DNA of 45,123 bases from Clostridiales bacterium (GTDB lineage Bacteria > Bacillota > Clostridia > Lachnospirales > Lachnospiraceae). Below the pieces are notes generated by a model. The model saw only the letters and a list, made by a program, of their open reading frames with translations. It was not told the origin of the DNA and made no database searches. The position numbers were made by a program, and so were the translations under genes. Below, in pieces: positions 32,785-42,563 of this stretch; positions within the stretch are counted from its first letter, which is position 1; every line of letters starts with the position of its first letter. The DNA lies in the NCBI GenBank assembly GCA_012522735.1, contig JAAYJU010000070.1, positions 1-45,123 on the forward strand. The letters run 5' to 3'.

Positions 32785-32913
32785 TTAGGCTTTCTTTTTG
32801 GCCTTTTTTACGACCTCAGGCTCAGGCATCATGGGTTTAAGCGATGGTACCGTGGTGCCTATATCTGCCTTCTTCTTTTTCTTTACTTCTTTTTTTATAT
32901 CCCTGTTCGCCAT
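32785..32913 (-). CDS. Tiny lysine-rich protein, 42 residues
   Basis: A 42-residue basic protein: MANRDIKKEVKKKKK, a short GTTVPSLKPMMPEPEVV middle, and a KKAKKKA end. TTAGGAGGCG stands before the ATG, and a terminator follows directly, so the gene is a complete unit. About a third of residues are Lys; it may bind RNA, DNA or ribosomes. Family not recognised. Reading frame and flanking signals argue that it is real. Confidence 0.65.
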   Translation of the reverse strand: MANRDIKKEVKKKKKADIGTTVPSLKPMMPEPEVVKKAKKKA

Positions 32914-33078
32914 ATTTACGCCTCCTAACCATTCTTCATAGTAATATTATAGATTCTTCTATCGATTTCGTCTAGTAGAATTTGTCCTGAATGAAATTAA
33001 TTTATATGTACATAATACATAAGTATGTAAGATTTCTAGTGAATCATAAAAACACTTTATTGCAGCAGGAGTAAGAAA

Positions 33079-36000
33079 ATGACTAAGACTTATATGGGAA
33101 TCGATATCGGATCAACTACTGTAAAAATAGTTGTCTTGGAAGATAAAAAGTTGATTTATCAATCGTACGAGAGGCATTATTCTGATATGACAAATACCCT
33201 TGTTAGGATGATTACAGATTGCTATATGGAGCTTGGGAATTTACGATGTAGTGTAACCATAACAGGCTCCGGAGGATTGTCCGTTTCAGAATGGCTTAAT
33301 CTACCCTTTGTACAGGAGGTGGTAGCATGTACATGTGCTGTAAAGGAATATATTCCGCTGGCGGATGTGGTTATAGAGCTGGGTGGTGAGGATGCTAAGA
33401 TAACATACTTTAAGGGAGCCATCGAGCAAAGAATGAACGGAAGCTGTGCCGGGGGTACGGGAGCATTTATAGATCAGATGGCTGTGCTTCTAAATACCGA
33501 TGCAGCAGGACTTAATGAATATGCCAAGGGAAGTAAGGTTATATATCCTATAGCTTCAAGGTGTGGTGTATTTGCAAAGACAGACGTACAGCCCCTTATA
33601 AATGAAGGGACAAGAAAAGAGGATATAGCTGCCTCCATATTCCAAGCTGTGGTTAATCAGACTATCGGGGGGTTGGCATGTGGTAAGCCTATCAGGGGAA
33701 GGGTTGCATTTCTTGGAGGACCTTTCTTTTTCCTATCTGAGCTTAGAAAGCGTTTCGTGATAAGCCTTAAGGATTCATGCAGAGAGGCAATATGTCCCGA
33801 GAACTCCCAGCTGTATGCAGCCATGGGTGCCGCCCTATGGGGACAGAGTAAGAAGCCTCTAACATTAGGGGAGCTTTATAATAAGGCAGGTAAAATAACA
33901 AACAGAAGAGATGAGGATATTGTTACACTAACCCCATTATTTATAGACAAAGAACAGTACCATGCCTTCAAGGCGAGGCATGAAAAGTCTACGGTTAAGA
34001 CAGGGAATTTATCTGATTATAAAGGAAAGACATACCTGGGTATTGATGCCGGCTCAACCACCACTAAGGCTGTGCTTATGGGGGAAGAGGGTGAGATCCT
34101 ATATTCCCATTATTCGAGAAATGAAGGCAATCCACTTATGAAGCTGGTATCAATCCTTAAGGATTTATACAATAGGCTTCCTCAAGGGGTAAATATAACA
34201 AAATCTACAGTAACCGGATATGGTGAAGCCTTGATTAAAGCGGCCTTACATGTGGACTTTGGTGTGATTGAAACCATTGCTCATTATAAGGCGGCAGAGT
34301 TCTTTCAACCAGGGGTAGAATTCATCTTGGATATTGGTGGTCAGGATATGAAATGCCTAAAAATTAAAAACAATGCAATTGACTCTATTCTTCTTAACGA
34401 GGCCTGTTCCTCCGGATGCGGGTCATTTTTAGAAAGCTTTGCTTCCTCTCTTAACATACCTGTAGAGAAATTTTCAAAGCAGGGATTATATGCAAAAGCA
34501 CCGGTGGATTTGGGAACCAAGTGTACTGTATTTATGAATTCCAAGGTAAAGCAGGCACAAAAGGAAGGGGCTGATGTGTCCGATTTGTCGGCTGGTCTAG
34601 CCTATTCAGTTATAAAAAATGCTCTCTACAAGGTCATAAAGGTAAGAAATGAAAAGGACCTTGGTGAAAAAATAGTGGTACAGGGTGGGACTTTTTATAA
34701 TGACGCTGTACTTAGGGCAATGGAGCTTATATTGGGTAGAAGGGTAATCCGTCCAAAGATTGCAGGATTAATGGGAGCTTACGGGGCAGCACTATACTCT
34801 AAGGAGCATGAGTTTTTTATGGAGGTTAATAGTGAGCATACAGAAAAGGATAATAATAGAGAAATTGAAGATGGAAAGGTTAGTAAAGAGGAAAAGCTGT
34901 CCTCAATATTATCAAAGGAAGCTCTAATGAATTTTGATATGAGCTCATCCAGTAGAAGATGTGAGAGATGTACTAATCACTGCCTCTTAACTGTAAATTC
35001 ATTTTCTAGCGGAGAAAGCTTTATCAGCGGTAATAGATGTGAAAGGGGAAGCGGACAAGAAGAAAGTAAGGAGAAGAAGCCTCCTAATCTTTATGATTAT
35101 AAATACCGCAGAACCTTTAGATATAATCCTTTGTCTTTATCCGAGGCGAGGCGAGGTGTTATAGGGATTCCTAGGGTCCTTAATATGTATGAGAACTATC
35201 CCTTATGGTTTACACTGCTTACCGGTCTAGGCTTTAGAGTTATACTCTCACAGCATTCCAATAAAAGCATATATGAAAAGGGATTGGAGACTATTCCCTC
35301 CGAATCAACCTGTTATCCTGCTAAGCTATGTCATGGGCATATCCTAAGTCTTATAGAAAAAGGGATAGATACTATATTTTATCCTTCGATAGTATATGAA
35401 AAGAAAGAATATAAGGATGCTAATAACCACTATAATTGCCCAATTGTTATATCCTATCCTGAGGTTGTTAAGAACAATATTGATGAAATTAAAGTCGAGA
35501 AGATTAAAATTATTGCACCTTTTTTATCTCTGGATAACGAAAGGGTACTTGCAAAAAGATTAGTCGATGTATTTAAGGAATACGATGTGACCATAAAGGA
35601 AGCAAAGGAAGCTGTAAAAGCTGCATATATGGAAAGAGAAAGCTATAGGCAGGATATTAGACAAAAGGGAGAGGAGACCTTAGACCTTCTAAGAAAAAAT
35701 AACAAGAGAGGCATAATTCTTTGTGGTAAGCCTTATCATGTGGACCCAGAGATAAATCATGGTATAGCCGAGCTAATATCTTCTTATGGACTGGCTGTGC
35801 TGACTGAGGACAGTGTTGCTCATCTGGTCGATCTTGATTTTAAGCTTCGGGTAGTGGATCAATGGACATATAACTCTAGACTTTATCGTGCTGCTTATCT
35901 TGCAACCATGGAAGCTCATTTAGAGCTTGTTCAGCTTAATTCCTTTGGATGCGGTCTGGATGCGGTAACCTCCGACCAGATAGGTGAGATTTTATCGTCA

Positions 36001-37374
36001 GTCGGTAAAATATATACAATGCTAAAGATAGATGAGGGTAACAATCTTGGGGCTGCAAGGATTAGAATACGCTCGCTTATTGCTGCCATAGAGGAGAGAG
36101 AACGAAAGGGTTATCAGCCTAAGAAAGAAGAAATTTGCTATCAAATCCCCTTATTTACTAAGGCAATGCGAAGTACACATACCATTCTAGCTCCACAGAT
36201 GGCACCTATACATTTTGAATTGCTAAAGGAAGCGGCATGGATGAGCGGTTATAGGATGGAAATACTACCTGCTATGGACCGTTCGGCTGTGGACGAAGGC
36301 TTAAAATATGTCAATAACGATGCATGCTATCCAGCGGTAATAATGGTAGGACAGATTGTGCAGGCATTAAAATCTGGATTATATGATCCTAAAAAAACCT
36401 CGGTGATTATTACTCAAAGCGGTGGAGGTTGTAGGGCGACAAATTATATGGCCTTATTAAAGCTAGGTCTTAAGCAGGCTGGATTTCCACATATCCCTTT
36501 GATATCCGTCAATACTGTGGGTCTTGATAAGCAGCCTGGCTTTAGATATTCTATTGGATTGTTAAATAGGTGTTTAATAGCACTTATTTATGGGGATCTA
36601 TTTATGAGGGTTCTTTATAGGACAAGACCCTATGAAAGGTTTCCGGGGTCGGCTAATATTTTGTATGAGAGATGGATGGATATAGCTAAGGACAATGTCA
36701 GGGATTGCTCTTATAGAACATTTAGAGCAAATATTAAAGCAATAGTCAGAGATTTTGACAGACTAGAATTATTGGATATTAAAAAACCCAGGGTTGGTAT
36801 AGTAGGAGAAATTCTGGTGAAATATCATCCCACAGCCAATAACGACATAGTGGGTATCATTGAAGAGGAAGGAGCAGAGGCTGTTGTACCTGATCTTATG
36901 GATTATCTCTTATATTCTTCTTATAATGCACGATTCAGATACAAATATCTTGCCGGGAAGAAACTAAATAAAAGCCTTGGTAATCTTGCAGGAGATTACA
37001 TGCAGGGCTTTAGAAAAACCATGGGAAAAGAGCTTGAAAAAAGCGAAAGATTTCACCCTCCCACGCCTATAGGTGAGATGGCTGATCTGGCGTCCAAAAT
37101 ACTATCTCTTGGGAATCAGACAGGGGAGGGTTGGCTTGTTACTGCTGAAATGATTGAATTCATTGAACAGGGAACAGAAAATATTATCTGTGTACAGCCC
37201 TTGGCATGTCTGCCTAACCATGTAACGGGAAAGGGGATGATTAAGCCTGTAAAGGAGCTTTATCCCTTTGCTAATATTGTTCCAATTGATTACGACCCTG
37301 GAATATCGGCTGTAAATCAGCTAAACAGAATAAAGCTCATGCTCTCTAATGCATTTAAGACCATAGACAAGTAA
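33079..37374 (+). CDS. 2-Hydroxyacyl-CoA dehydratase activase-related fusion protein
   Basis: 1431 residues, usual for this Clostridia protein. Two ASKHA ATPase domains of the BadF/HgdC type come first: MGIDIGSTTVKIVV (4-17) with GSCAGGTGAFIDQM, and LGIDAGSTTTKAVLM (near 320-334) with SGCGSFLESFA. The Cys in each turn is the place of the shared [4Fe-4S] cluster in HgdC dimers, so the fused pair may form one cluster inside a single chain. CERCTNHC near 628-635 plus a further Cys may bind another. A DUF2229-type domain starts near 687 (RRGVIGIPRVLNMYENYPLW), and the last third resembles HgdB (SGGGCRATNYMALLKLG near 1114). It may drive ATP-dependent electron transfer; its partner is unknown and no dehydratase is adjacent. 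Confidence 0.9.
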   Translation: MTKTYMGIDIGSTTVKIVVLEDKKLIYQSYERHYSDMTNTLVRMITDCYMELGNLRCSVTITGSGGLSVSEWLNLPFVQEVVACTCAVKEYIPLADVVIELGGEDAKITYFKGAIEQRMNGSCAGGTGAFIDQMAVLLNTDAAGLNEYAKGSKVIYPIASRCGVFAKTDVQPLINEGTRKEDIAASIFQAVVNQTIGGLACGKPIRGRVAFLGGPFFFLSELRKRFVISLKDSCREAICPENSQLYAAMGAALWGQSKKPLTLGELYNKAGKITNRRDEDIVTLTPLFIDKEQYHAFKARHEKSTVKTGNLSDYKGKTYLGIDAGSTTTKAVLMGEEGEILYSHYSRNEGNPLMKLVSILKDLYNRLPQGVNITKSTVTGYGEALIKAALHVDFGVIETIAHYKAAEFFQPGVEFILDIGGQDMKCLKIKNNAIDSILLNEACSSGCGSFLESFASSLNIPVEKFSKQGLYAKAPVDLGTKCTVFMNSKVKQAQKEGADVSDLSAGLAYSVIKNALYKVIKVRNEKDLGEKIVVQGGTFYNDAVLRAMELILGRRVIRPKIAGLMGAYGAALYSKEHEFFMEVNSEHTEKDNNREIEDGKVSKEEKLSSILSKEALMNFDMSSSSRRCERCTNHCLLTVNSFSSGESFISGNRCERGSGQEESKEKKPPNLYDYKYRRTFRYNPLSLSEARRGVIGIPRVLNMYENYPLWFTLLTGLGFRVILSQHSNKSIYEKGLETIPSESTCYPAKLCHGHILSLIEKGIDTIFYPSIVYEKKEYKDANNHYNCPIVISYPEVVKNNIDEIKVEKIKIIAPFLSLDNERVLAKRLVDVFKEYDVTIKEAKEAVKAAYMERESYRQDIRQKGEETLDLLRKNNKRGIILCGKPYHVDPEINHGIAELISSYGLAVLTEDSVAHLVDLDFKLRVVDQWTYNSRLYRAAYLATMEAHLELVQLNSFGCGLDAVTSDQIGEILSSVGKIYTMLKIDEGNNLGAARIRIRSLIAAIEERERKGYQPKKEEICYQIPLFTKAMRSTHTILAPQMAPIHFELLKEAAWMSGYRMEILPAMDRSAVDEGLKYVNNDACYPAVIMVGQIVQALKSGLYDPKKTSVIITQSGGGCRATNYMALLKLGLKQAGFPHIPLISVNTVGLDKQPGFRYSIGLLNRCLIALIYGDLFMRVLYRTRPYERFPGSANILYERWMDIAKDNVRDCSYRTFRANIKAIVRDFDRLELLDIKKPRVGIVGEILVKYHPTANNDIVGIIEEEGAEAVVPDLMDYLLYSSYNARFRYKYLAGKKLNKSLGNLAGDYMQGFRKTMGKELEKSERFHPPTPIGEMADLASKILSLGNQTGEGWLVTAEMIEFIEQGTENIICVQPLACLPNHVTGKGMIKPVKELYPFANIVPIDYDPGISAVNQLNRIKLMLSNAFKTIDK

Positions 37375-37414
37375 GCAGGCAGACTATTATTAAGTCTTAC
37401 AGGGTGCGCACGAT

Positions 37415-37467
37415 ACCTCTAAAGTAGACAGGGTAAATAGCCAGATCTACTTTGGAGGTTTTTTTGC
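37415..37467 (+). terminator. Intrinsic terminator after activase gene
   Basis: ACCTC-AAGTAGA (37415-37428) pairs with TCTACTT-GAGGT (37446-37459), then TTTTTTT. The remaining bases to 37575 hold the promoter of the ABC exporter. Confidence 0.9.
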
Positions 37468-37505
37468 TATGTCGGATAGGCTTTAACTTCGCCCACCTGG
37501 CTTTC

Positions 37506-37545
37506 TTGACATTATATTAGTACGAATGATAAGATTATATTCGTA
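37506..37545 (+). promoter_or_regulatory. Promoter with overlapping operator dyad before ABC exporter
   Basis: TTGACA (37506-37511) is followed after 16 bases by GATAAG (37528-37533), a weak -10. The dyad TACGAAT-N11-ATTCGTA (37521-37545) spans the -10 box. A MarR- or TetR-type repressor would fit; no such gene is adjacent. Confidence 0.5.
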
Positions 37546-37575
37546 TCAAAAATTCAATCCTAGGGAGGATTAAGA

Positions 37576-39276
37576 TTGAAGAGAGTATTTGCATATTTAA
37601 AGCCATATTATTTTAGAATGTCTATAGGATTAACAATAAAAGTGCTGGGTACCTTCATGGATCTTGGTCTTCCATGGGTACTGGCTTTTATCATAGATGA
37701 TATTATTCCATTTAATAGAATTAATTTAATTTTGTTATGGGGATTAGTAATGATTGCTCTATCTATTGGAGCAAGGACCTTTAATGTTATAGCAAATCGT
37801 ATGGCAGCTAAGGTGGCAAGAGATACAACCGAGGCTCTTAGACATGATCTGTTTCAGAAGATATTAAGTCTTTCAGGAAAGCAATTAAATTATTTTACCG
37901 TTCCATCTCTTGAAGCTAGAATGACTACTGATACATATAATATTCATCATATGATAGGTATGATGCAAAGAATTGGTGTAAGGGCACCTATTATATTAAT
38001 TGGCGGCATCATTATAACAAGTACACTGGAGCCAGTACTTACATTGATTCTAGTAGCTGTTCTACCATTTCTATCAATTATAGTTTATATAGTTTCAAAG
38101 AAAGGAATACCCTTATACACTAAGCTTCAGGAAACCACCGACAGAATGACCAGAGTTGTAAGAGAAAATATTACAGGAGTCAGGGTTATCAAAGCTCTAT
38201 CTAAGGGTAAATACGAGAAGGATAGGTTCTTTACTGTAAATCAGGATGTCGTGGATAAGGAGATAGAAGCTGGCACCTTGATGGCTGTCACAAATCCCAC
38301 TATGAACTTTTTGCTTAACATGGGATTAACACTGGTTGTAGTAGTAGGGGCTTACAGAGTCGATGGTGGAGCATCGGAGCCAGGAAAAATCGTGGCATTT
38401 TTATCATATTTTATGATTATGCTTCATGCAGTCATGGCTATAACAAGAGTATTTATAGTACTTTCCAGAGCAACTGCTTCCGCAATACGTATTGAAGAGG
38501 TGCTTGATACAGAGGAGGATTTGGAGGAGATGGATATAGAACCTAGGAAATCCGACTATCATATAGAGTTTGAAAATGTAAGCTTTTCCTATGCTACAGA
38601 GCCCTGTATAACAGATGTCAGCTTTGGCATAAAGAAGGGAGAAAGCTTAGGTGTTATCGGTTCAACAGGCTCAGGCAAGACCACGCTTATACATTTACTT
38701 ATGCGTTTTTATGATGTGGCTAGCGGTAGCATAAGAATTAAGGGAGAGGATATAAGGAGTCTTGATAAACAAGCTCTTAGAAAGAAATTTGGTGTGACCT
38801 TTCAAAATGACGTGCTTTTTGCAGATACTATCTATGAGAATATTAACCTTGGCAGGGGACTTACCCTAGAGCAAGCTAAGGATGCGACAGTAGATGCGCA
38901 AGCGGCTTCCTTTATAAGCGAATATGAGGAGCGGCTAGACTTTAAGCTAGCAATTAGGGGAAGCAATCTAAGCGGAGGTCAGAAGCAGAGGCTACTAATC
39001 TCTAGAGCTCTGGCAGGAAATCCGGAAATACTTATCCTTGATGATTCATCCAGTGCCCTGGATTATAAGACGGATTCTATGCTTAGAAAAGCTATCAGTG
39101 AAAAACATAAGGATACCACCAGTATTATTATAGCTCAGAGGATTAGCTCTGTGATGAAGCTTGATAATATATTGGTACTTGAGGATGGCCAGATGGCCGG
39201 CTATGGAAACCATGAAGAATTACTTGAAACCTGTGATGTATATCAGGAGATATATCAATCGCAGTTTGAAGCATAA
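37576..39276 (+). CDS. ABC exporter subunit A (degenerate-site half)
   Basis: 566 residues: about six membrane spans (20-300) and a C-terminal nucleotide-binding domain. Walker A is GSTGSGKTT, signature LSGGQKQR, and Walker B LILDDSSSALD, where Asp replaces the catalytic Glu; the switch His is Gln in IIIAQRIS. In the TM287/288 type of heterodimer this half supplies the degenerate ATP site and the canonical signature. Partner is the gene 68 bases downstream. Substrate could be drugs, lipids or peptides. The start is a TTG with GGGAGG before it. Confidence 0.92.
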   Translation: MKRVFAYLKPYYFRMSIGLTIKVLGTFMDLGLPWVLAFIIDDIIPFNRINLILLWGLVMIALSIGARTFNVIANRMAAKVARDTTEALRHDLFQKILSLSGKQLNYFTVPSLEARMTTDTYNIHHMIGMMQRIGVRAPIILIGGIIITSTLEPVLTLILVAVLPFLSIIVYIVSKKGIPLYTKLQETTDRMTRVVRENITGVRVIKALSKGKYEKDRFFTVNQDVVDKEIEAGTLMAVTNPTMNFLLNMGLTLVVVVGAYRVDGGASEPGKIVAFLSYFMIMLHAVMAITRVFIVLSRATASAIRIEEVLDTEEDLEEMDIEPRKSDYHIEFENVSFSYATEPCITDVSFGIKKGESLGVIGSTGSGKTTLIHLLMRFYDVASGSIRIKGEDIRSLDKQALRKKFGVTFQNDVLFADTIYENINLGRGLTLEQAKDATVDAQAASFISEYEERLDFKLAIRGSNLSGGQKQRLLISRALAGNPEILILDDSSSALDYKTDSMLRKAISEKHKDTTSIIIAQRISSVMKLDNILVLEDGQMAGYGNHEELLETCDVYQEIYQSQFEA

Positions 39277-39344
39277 ATAAATGTTTTTATAATTATAATT
39301 CAGAGTTAAATGAAAGATGAAGACATAGAAAATGAGGTGAAAAT

Positions 39345-41135
39345 ATGGCAGCGGCTCCAGGGGGACACCGTAGAATAAGTGAAAAGAATGATAAACCAAA
39401 GGATACAAAATATGTCCTTAGAGGGCTTTGGTATTATGTATCTCATTACAGAGTTCATTTAATTATTGCCATATTACTAACACTGGGAAGCAATATTTTT
39501 GCGTTAATTGGACCCATGCTATCAGGCCTAGCTATAGATTCCATCGAGCCCGGTGAGGGTATGGTTATATTTGAAAAAGTATTTTATTATGCAAAATGGA
39601 TGGTACTTTTCTATATTGCTTCTTCCATTCTATCTTATATATTATCCATTCTAATGATTAGGTTAAGTCAGAAGATAGTACAGAAAATGAGAGAGGATGT
39701 ATTTACTAAGCTAGTGGAGCTTCCTATAAGCTACTTTGACAAGCATCAGGTCGGTGATATAATCAGTAAATTTTCTTATGATATCGATACAATTAACACC
39801 TCATTATCATCAGATGTAATTCAAATATGTGCCAGTACGATTACAGTAGTAGGCTCACTTCTTATGATGATTATAATTTCTCCTACACTTGTACTTGTAA
39901 TGCTTGTGACCATTCCTCTTTCCTTACTATATACCAGATATATGGCCAGAAAGGTTCGTCCTTTATTTCGCAGAAGATCAGCAAAACTAGGAGAGCTTAA
40001 CGGATTTGTTGAGGAGATGGTATCAGGCCAAATGACTATCAAGGCTTATGCCGCAGAGAATGCAGTAATAAAACGTTTTGATAATATCAATAAGGAGACA
40101 GTAGATGCTCATTATAAGGCAGAATATTATGGGAGCATGACTGGACCTACGGTCAATTTCATTAACAACCTTTCTCTATCCTTAATAACTGTGTTTGGGG
40201 CTATTTTATTCCTAGTGGGCAGAATGAGCTTAGGTAATATATCATCCTTTGTACAATACAGTCGCAAATTTTCGGGTCCAATTAATGAGACTGCCAATAT
40301 AATCAGTGAGCTCCAGTCAGCCATGGCCGCTGCCGAGAGGGTATTTAAGCTTATGGAAGAGTCGCCAGAGCTTCCTGACAAAGAGGATGCTGTAGAGCTA
40401 ACTGATATAGAGGGAAATGTTAATTTAGAGGGAGTGTCATTCGGATATCTTAGGGATAGGATTATTATTAAAAATCTTTTCTTACATGCAATACCAGGGA
40501 GTCTTACTGCCATAGTTGGGCCTACTGGAGCAGGAAAAACAACGATTATCAATCTACTTATGAGATTTTATGATATATGGGACGGCAACATATACGTGGA
40601 TGGAAATGAGACAAGAGATGTAACAAGAAAGAGTCTTCGTAAATCCTATGCCATGGTGCTACAGGATACCTGGATGTTTTCAGGAAGTATATTTGATAAT
40701 ATTGCATACGGTAAGGAAGATGCCACTATGGAAGAGGTTGTAGAAGCTGCAAAAATGGCAGGTATTCATTCCTATATCAGACGACTACCCGATGGATATA
40801 AGACTATAATCAATGAGGATGGAATGAATATTTCCAAGGGGCAGAAGCAGCTGCTTACCATAGCAAGAGCCATGCTTCTTGATGCCAAGATGCTTATACT
40901 CGATGAGGCTACCTCAAATGTTGACACCAGAACAGAACTTAAGATACAAAAGGCTATGCGAAGGCTTATGGAAGATAAGACCTGCTTTGTCATAGCCCAC
41001 AGACTTTCAACCATACAGGGGGCAGACAATATACTCGTTATTGACCAGGGAGACATAGTAGAACAAGGAACCCATAAGGAGCTTATGGATAAGAAGGGAT
41101 TTTATTATAAGCTTTATCATTCTCAATTCGAGTAG
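39345..41135 (+). CDS. ABC exporter subunit B (catalytic-site half)
   Basis: 596 residues, same layout: a polar N-terminal stretch of about 30 residues, six membrane spans (about 40-320) and an ABC domain. Walker A is GPTGAGKTT, Walker B LILDEATSNVD with the catalytic Glu, and the switch His is present in FVIAHRLST. Its signature is ISKGQKQLL, not LSGGQ. These changes are the exact complement of those in subunit A, so together they make one active and one degenerate ATP site. GAGGTGAAAAT precedes the ATG. It converges with aroA; only the palindrome remnant at 41139 separates them. Confidence 0.92.
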   Translation: MAAAPGGHRRISEKNDKPKDTKYVLRGLWYYVSHYRVHLIIAILLTLGSNIFALIGPMLSGLAIDSIEPGEGMVIFEKVFYYAKWMVLFYIASSILSYILSILMIRLSQKIVQKMREDVFTKLVELPISYFDKHQVGDIISKFSYDIDTINTSLSSDVIQICASTITVVGSLLMMIIISPTLVLVMLVTIPLSLLYTRYMARKVRPLFRRRSAKLGELNGFVEEMVSGQMTIKAYAAENAVIKRFDNINKETVDAHYKAEYYGSMTGPTVNFINNLSLSLITVFGAILFLVGRMSLGNISSFVQYSRKFSGPINETANIISELQSAMAAAERVFKLMEESPELPDKEDAVELTDIEGNVNLEGVSFGYLRDRIIIKNLFLHAIPGSLTAIVGPTGAGKTTIINLLMRFYDIWDGNIYVDGNETRDVTRKSLRKSYAMVLQDTWMFSGSIFDNIAYGKEDATMEEVVEAAKMAGIHSYIRRLPDGYKTIINEDGMNISKGQKQLLTIARAMLLDAKMLILDEATSNVDTRTELKIQKAMRRLMEDKTCFVIAHRLSTIQGADNILVIDQGDIVEQGTHKELMDKKGFYYKLYHSQFE

Positions 41136-41138
41136 TTT

Positions 41139-41169
41139 GGTGCCAGGCACCATAACGATGCACCATTAC
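41139..41169. repeat. Degenerate copy of the GTAATGGTGCC palindrome
   Basis: The core GGTGCC-A-GGCACC is intact at 41139-41151, and TGCACCATTAC at 41159-41169 is an altered arm. It occupies the 41 bases between two convergent stop codons. The core hairpin lacks a U-tract, yet no other terminator is visible here. Confidence 0.75.
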
Positions 41170-41176
41170 AAAGATG

Positions 41177-42484
41177 TTACAAGCTTTTGAAGAAGTCTGG
41201 ATAGGATATATTAACACATTCGGGATTAAGAATTTGAGTATCTCCTTCGGCAGCAAGGCCTGCGATTGTGAAGGCCATGGCTATTCTATGATCCATTTTA
41301 CTATCTATGGTGGCGCCATGAAGTGGGTTGCCGCCTTTTATAATCATGCCATCATAGGTTGCTCTAATATCGGCTCCCATAGCAGATAAATTATTCACAA
41401 TCACCTCTATACGGTTAGATTCTTTAACCTTTAATTCTTCGGCATTTTTAATAATTGTCTTACCTTTAGCAAAACAGGAGAGAACTGCGATTATAGGGAT
41501 TTCGTCTATCAGGGTTGGGATTATACTTCCGCTGATTTCTATGCCCTTAAGATTACTGTGTCTGACAAAAATATCAGCTACCGGTTCACCGCCGTCTTTT
41601 CTTATATTTTCAAGACTTATATCAGCCCCCATCATCTGACACACTCTTATTATGCCATCACGGGTGGGATTAATACCTACATTCTTTATCAATAGTTCGG
41701 AGTTAGGTACTATAAGAGCTGCCACGATAAAATAAGCAGCCGAGGAAATATCTCCGGGGATATTTAGTCTTCGTCCAGTAAGCCTTGGCCTTGGCAGAAG
41801 AGAAGCCGTGTTACCTACTACAGTAACCGAAGCCCCAAACTCAGATAACATGAGCTCTGTATGATTTCTTGATAAAGCAGGTTCAGTGACCTTGGTTTCT
41901 TTATCTGCATAAAGACCTGCTAGAAGGACACAGGATTTTACTTGCGCAGAGGCAACAGGTGACTGATAATGTATGCCTCTTAAAAAATGGTTTGTATCAA
42001 TGCTAAGCAGAGAATCTTTATCCGAGCAATTTATTTTCAAAGGTGCTTTTAAATCATTATTAGCACTTATAATATCAGCACCCATCTGTTCTAGAGGAGT
42101 GAGTATTCTTCCCATGGGTCTCTTTCTTATAGAGGAATCACCGGTTATAGTGGAGGAGAATTTCTGACCACACAATATTCCCGAAAGTAAGCGTATGGTA
42201 GTCCCGCTGTTTCCTACATTCAATATATGATTAGCAGGTGTGCTAAGACCATCAAGGCCCTTACCATGTATGGTTACCCTATGGGAGCTTGATTCAAGAT
42301 CAATGAGTATGCCAAGACTCCTAAAGCATGAGATGGTTGAAAGACAATCATCTCCCATTAGGAAATTCTCAACTTCTGTAATTCCTTCTGACAATGCTCC
42401 CAGCATGATAGCCCTATGAGATATGGATTTGTCTCCGGGAACAGTCATACTTCCTTTTATTGGACCCTTTTTTTTAATAATCAT
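41177..42484 (-). CDS. aroA: 3-Phosphoshikimate 1-carboxyvinyltransferase (EPSP synthase)
   Basis: 435 residues. It joins shikimate-3-phosphate and PEP in the sixth step of the shikimate pathway. MTVPGDKSISHRAIMLGAL (14-32) is the substrate Lys/Ser/Arg motif; LNVGNSGTTIRLLSG (near 87-101) is the PEP/S3P loop; RPMGRILTPLEQMGA follows near 121. DEIPIIAVLSC and KVKESNRI appear in the C-terminal half. Length is normal. The loop NSGTT (not NAGTA) suggests a class II-like enzyme, which would be less glyphosate-sensitive; that is inference. It is last in aroF-tyrA-aroA, with AGGAG before the ATG. Confidence 0.95.
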   Translation of the reverse strand: MIIKKKGPIKGSMTVPGDKSISHRAIMLGALSEGITEVENFLMGDDCLSTISCFRSLGILIDLESSSHRVTIHGKGLDGLSTPANHILNVGNSGTTIRLLSGILCGQKFSSTITGDSSIRKRPMGRILTPLEQMGADIISANNDLKAPLKINCSDKDSLLSIDTNHFLRGIHYQSPVASAQVKSCVLLAGLYADKETKVTEPALSRNHTELMLSEFGASVTVVGNTASLLPRPRLTGRRLNIPGDISSAAYFIVAALIVPNSELLIKNVGINPTRDGIIRVCQMMGADISLENIRKDGGEPVADIFVRHSNLKGIEISGSIIPTLIDEIPIIAVLSCFAKGKTIIKNAEELKVKESNRIEVIVNNLSAMGADIRATYDGMIIKGGNPLHGATIDSKMDHRIAMAFTIAGLAAEGDTQILNPECVNISYPDFFKSL

Positions 42485-42563
42485 ATTATGCTCCTAAAGT
42501 ATTAGATTATAGTTATGCAGACTAAACTCGATGTCCCTTAGACTAATAGCAAATCTAAGGGGA

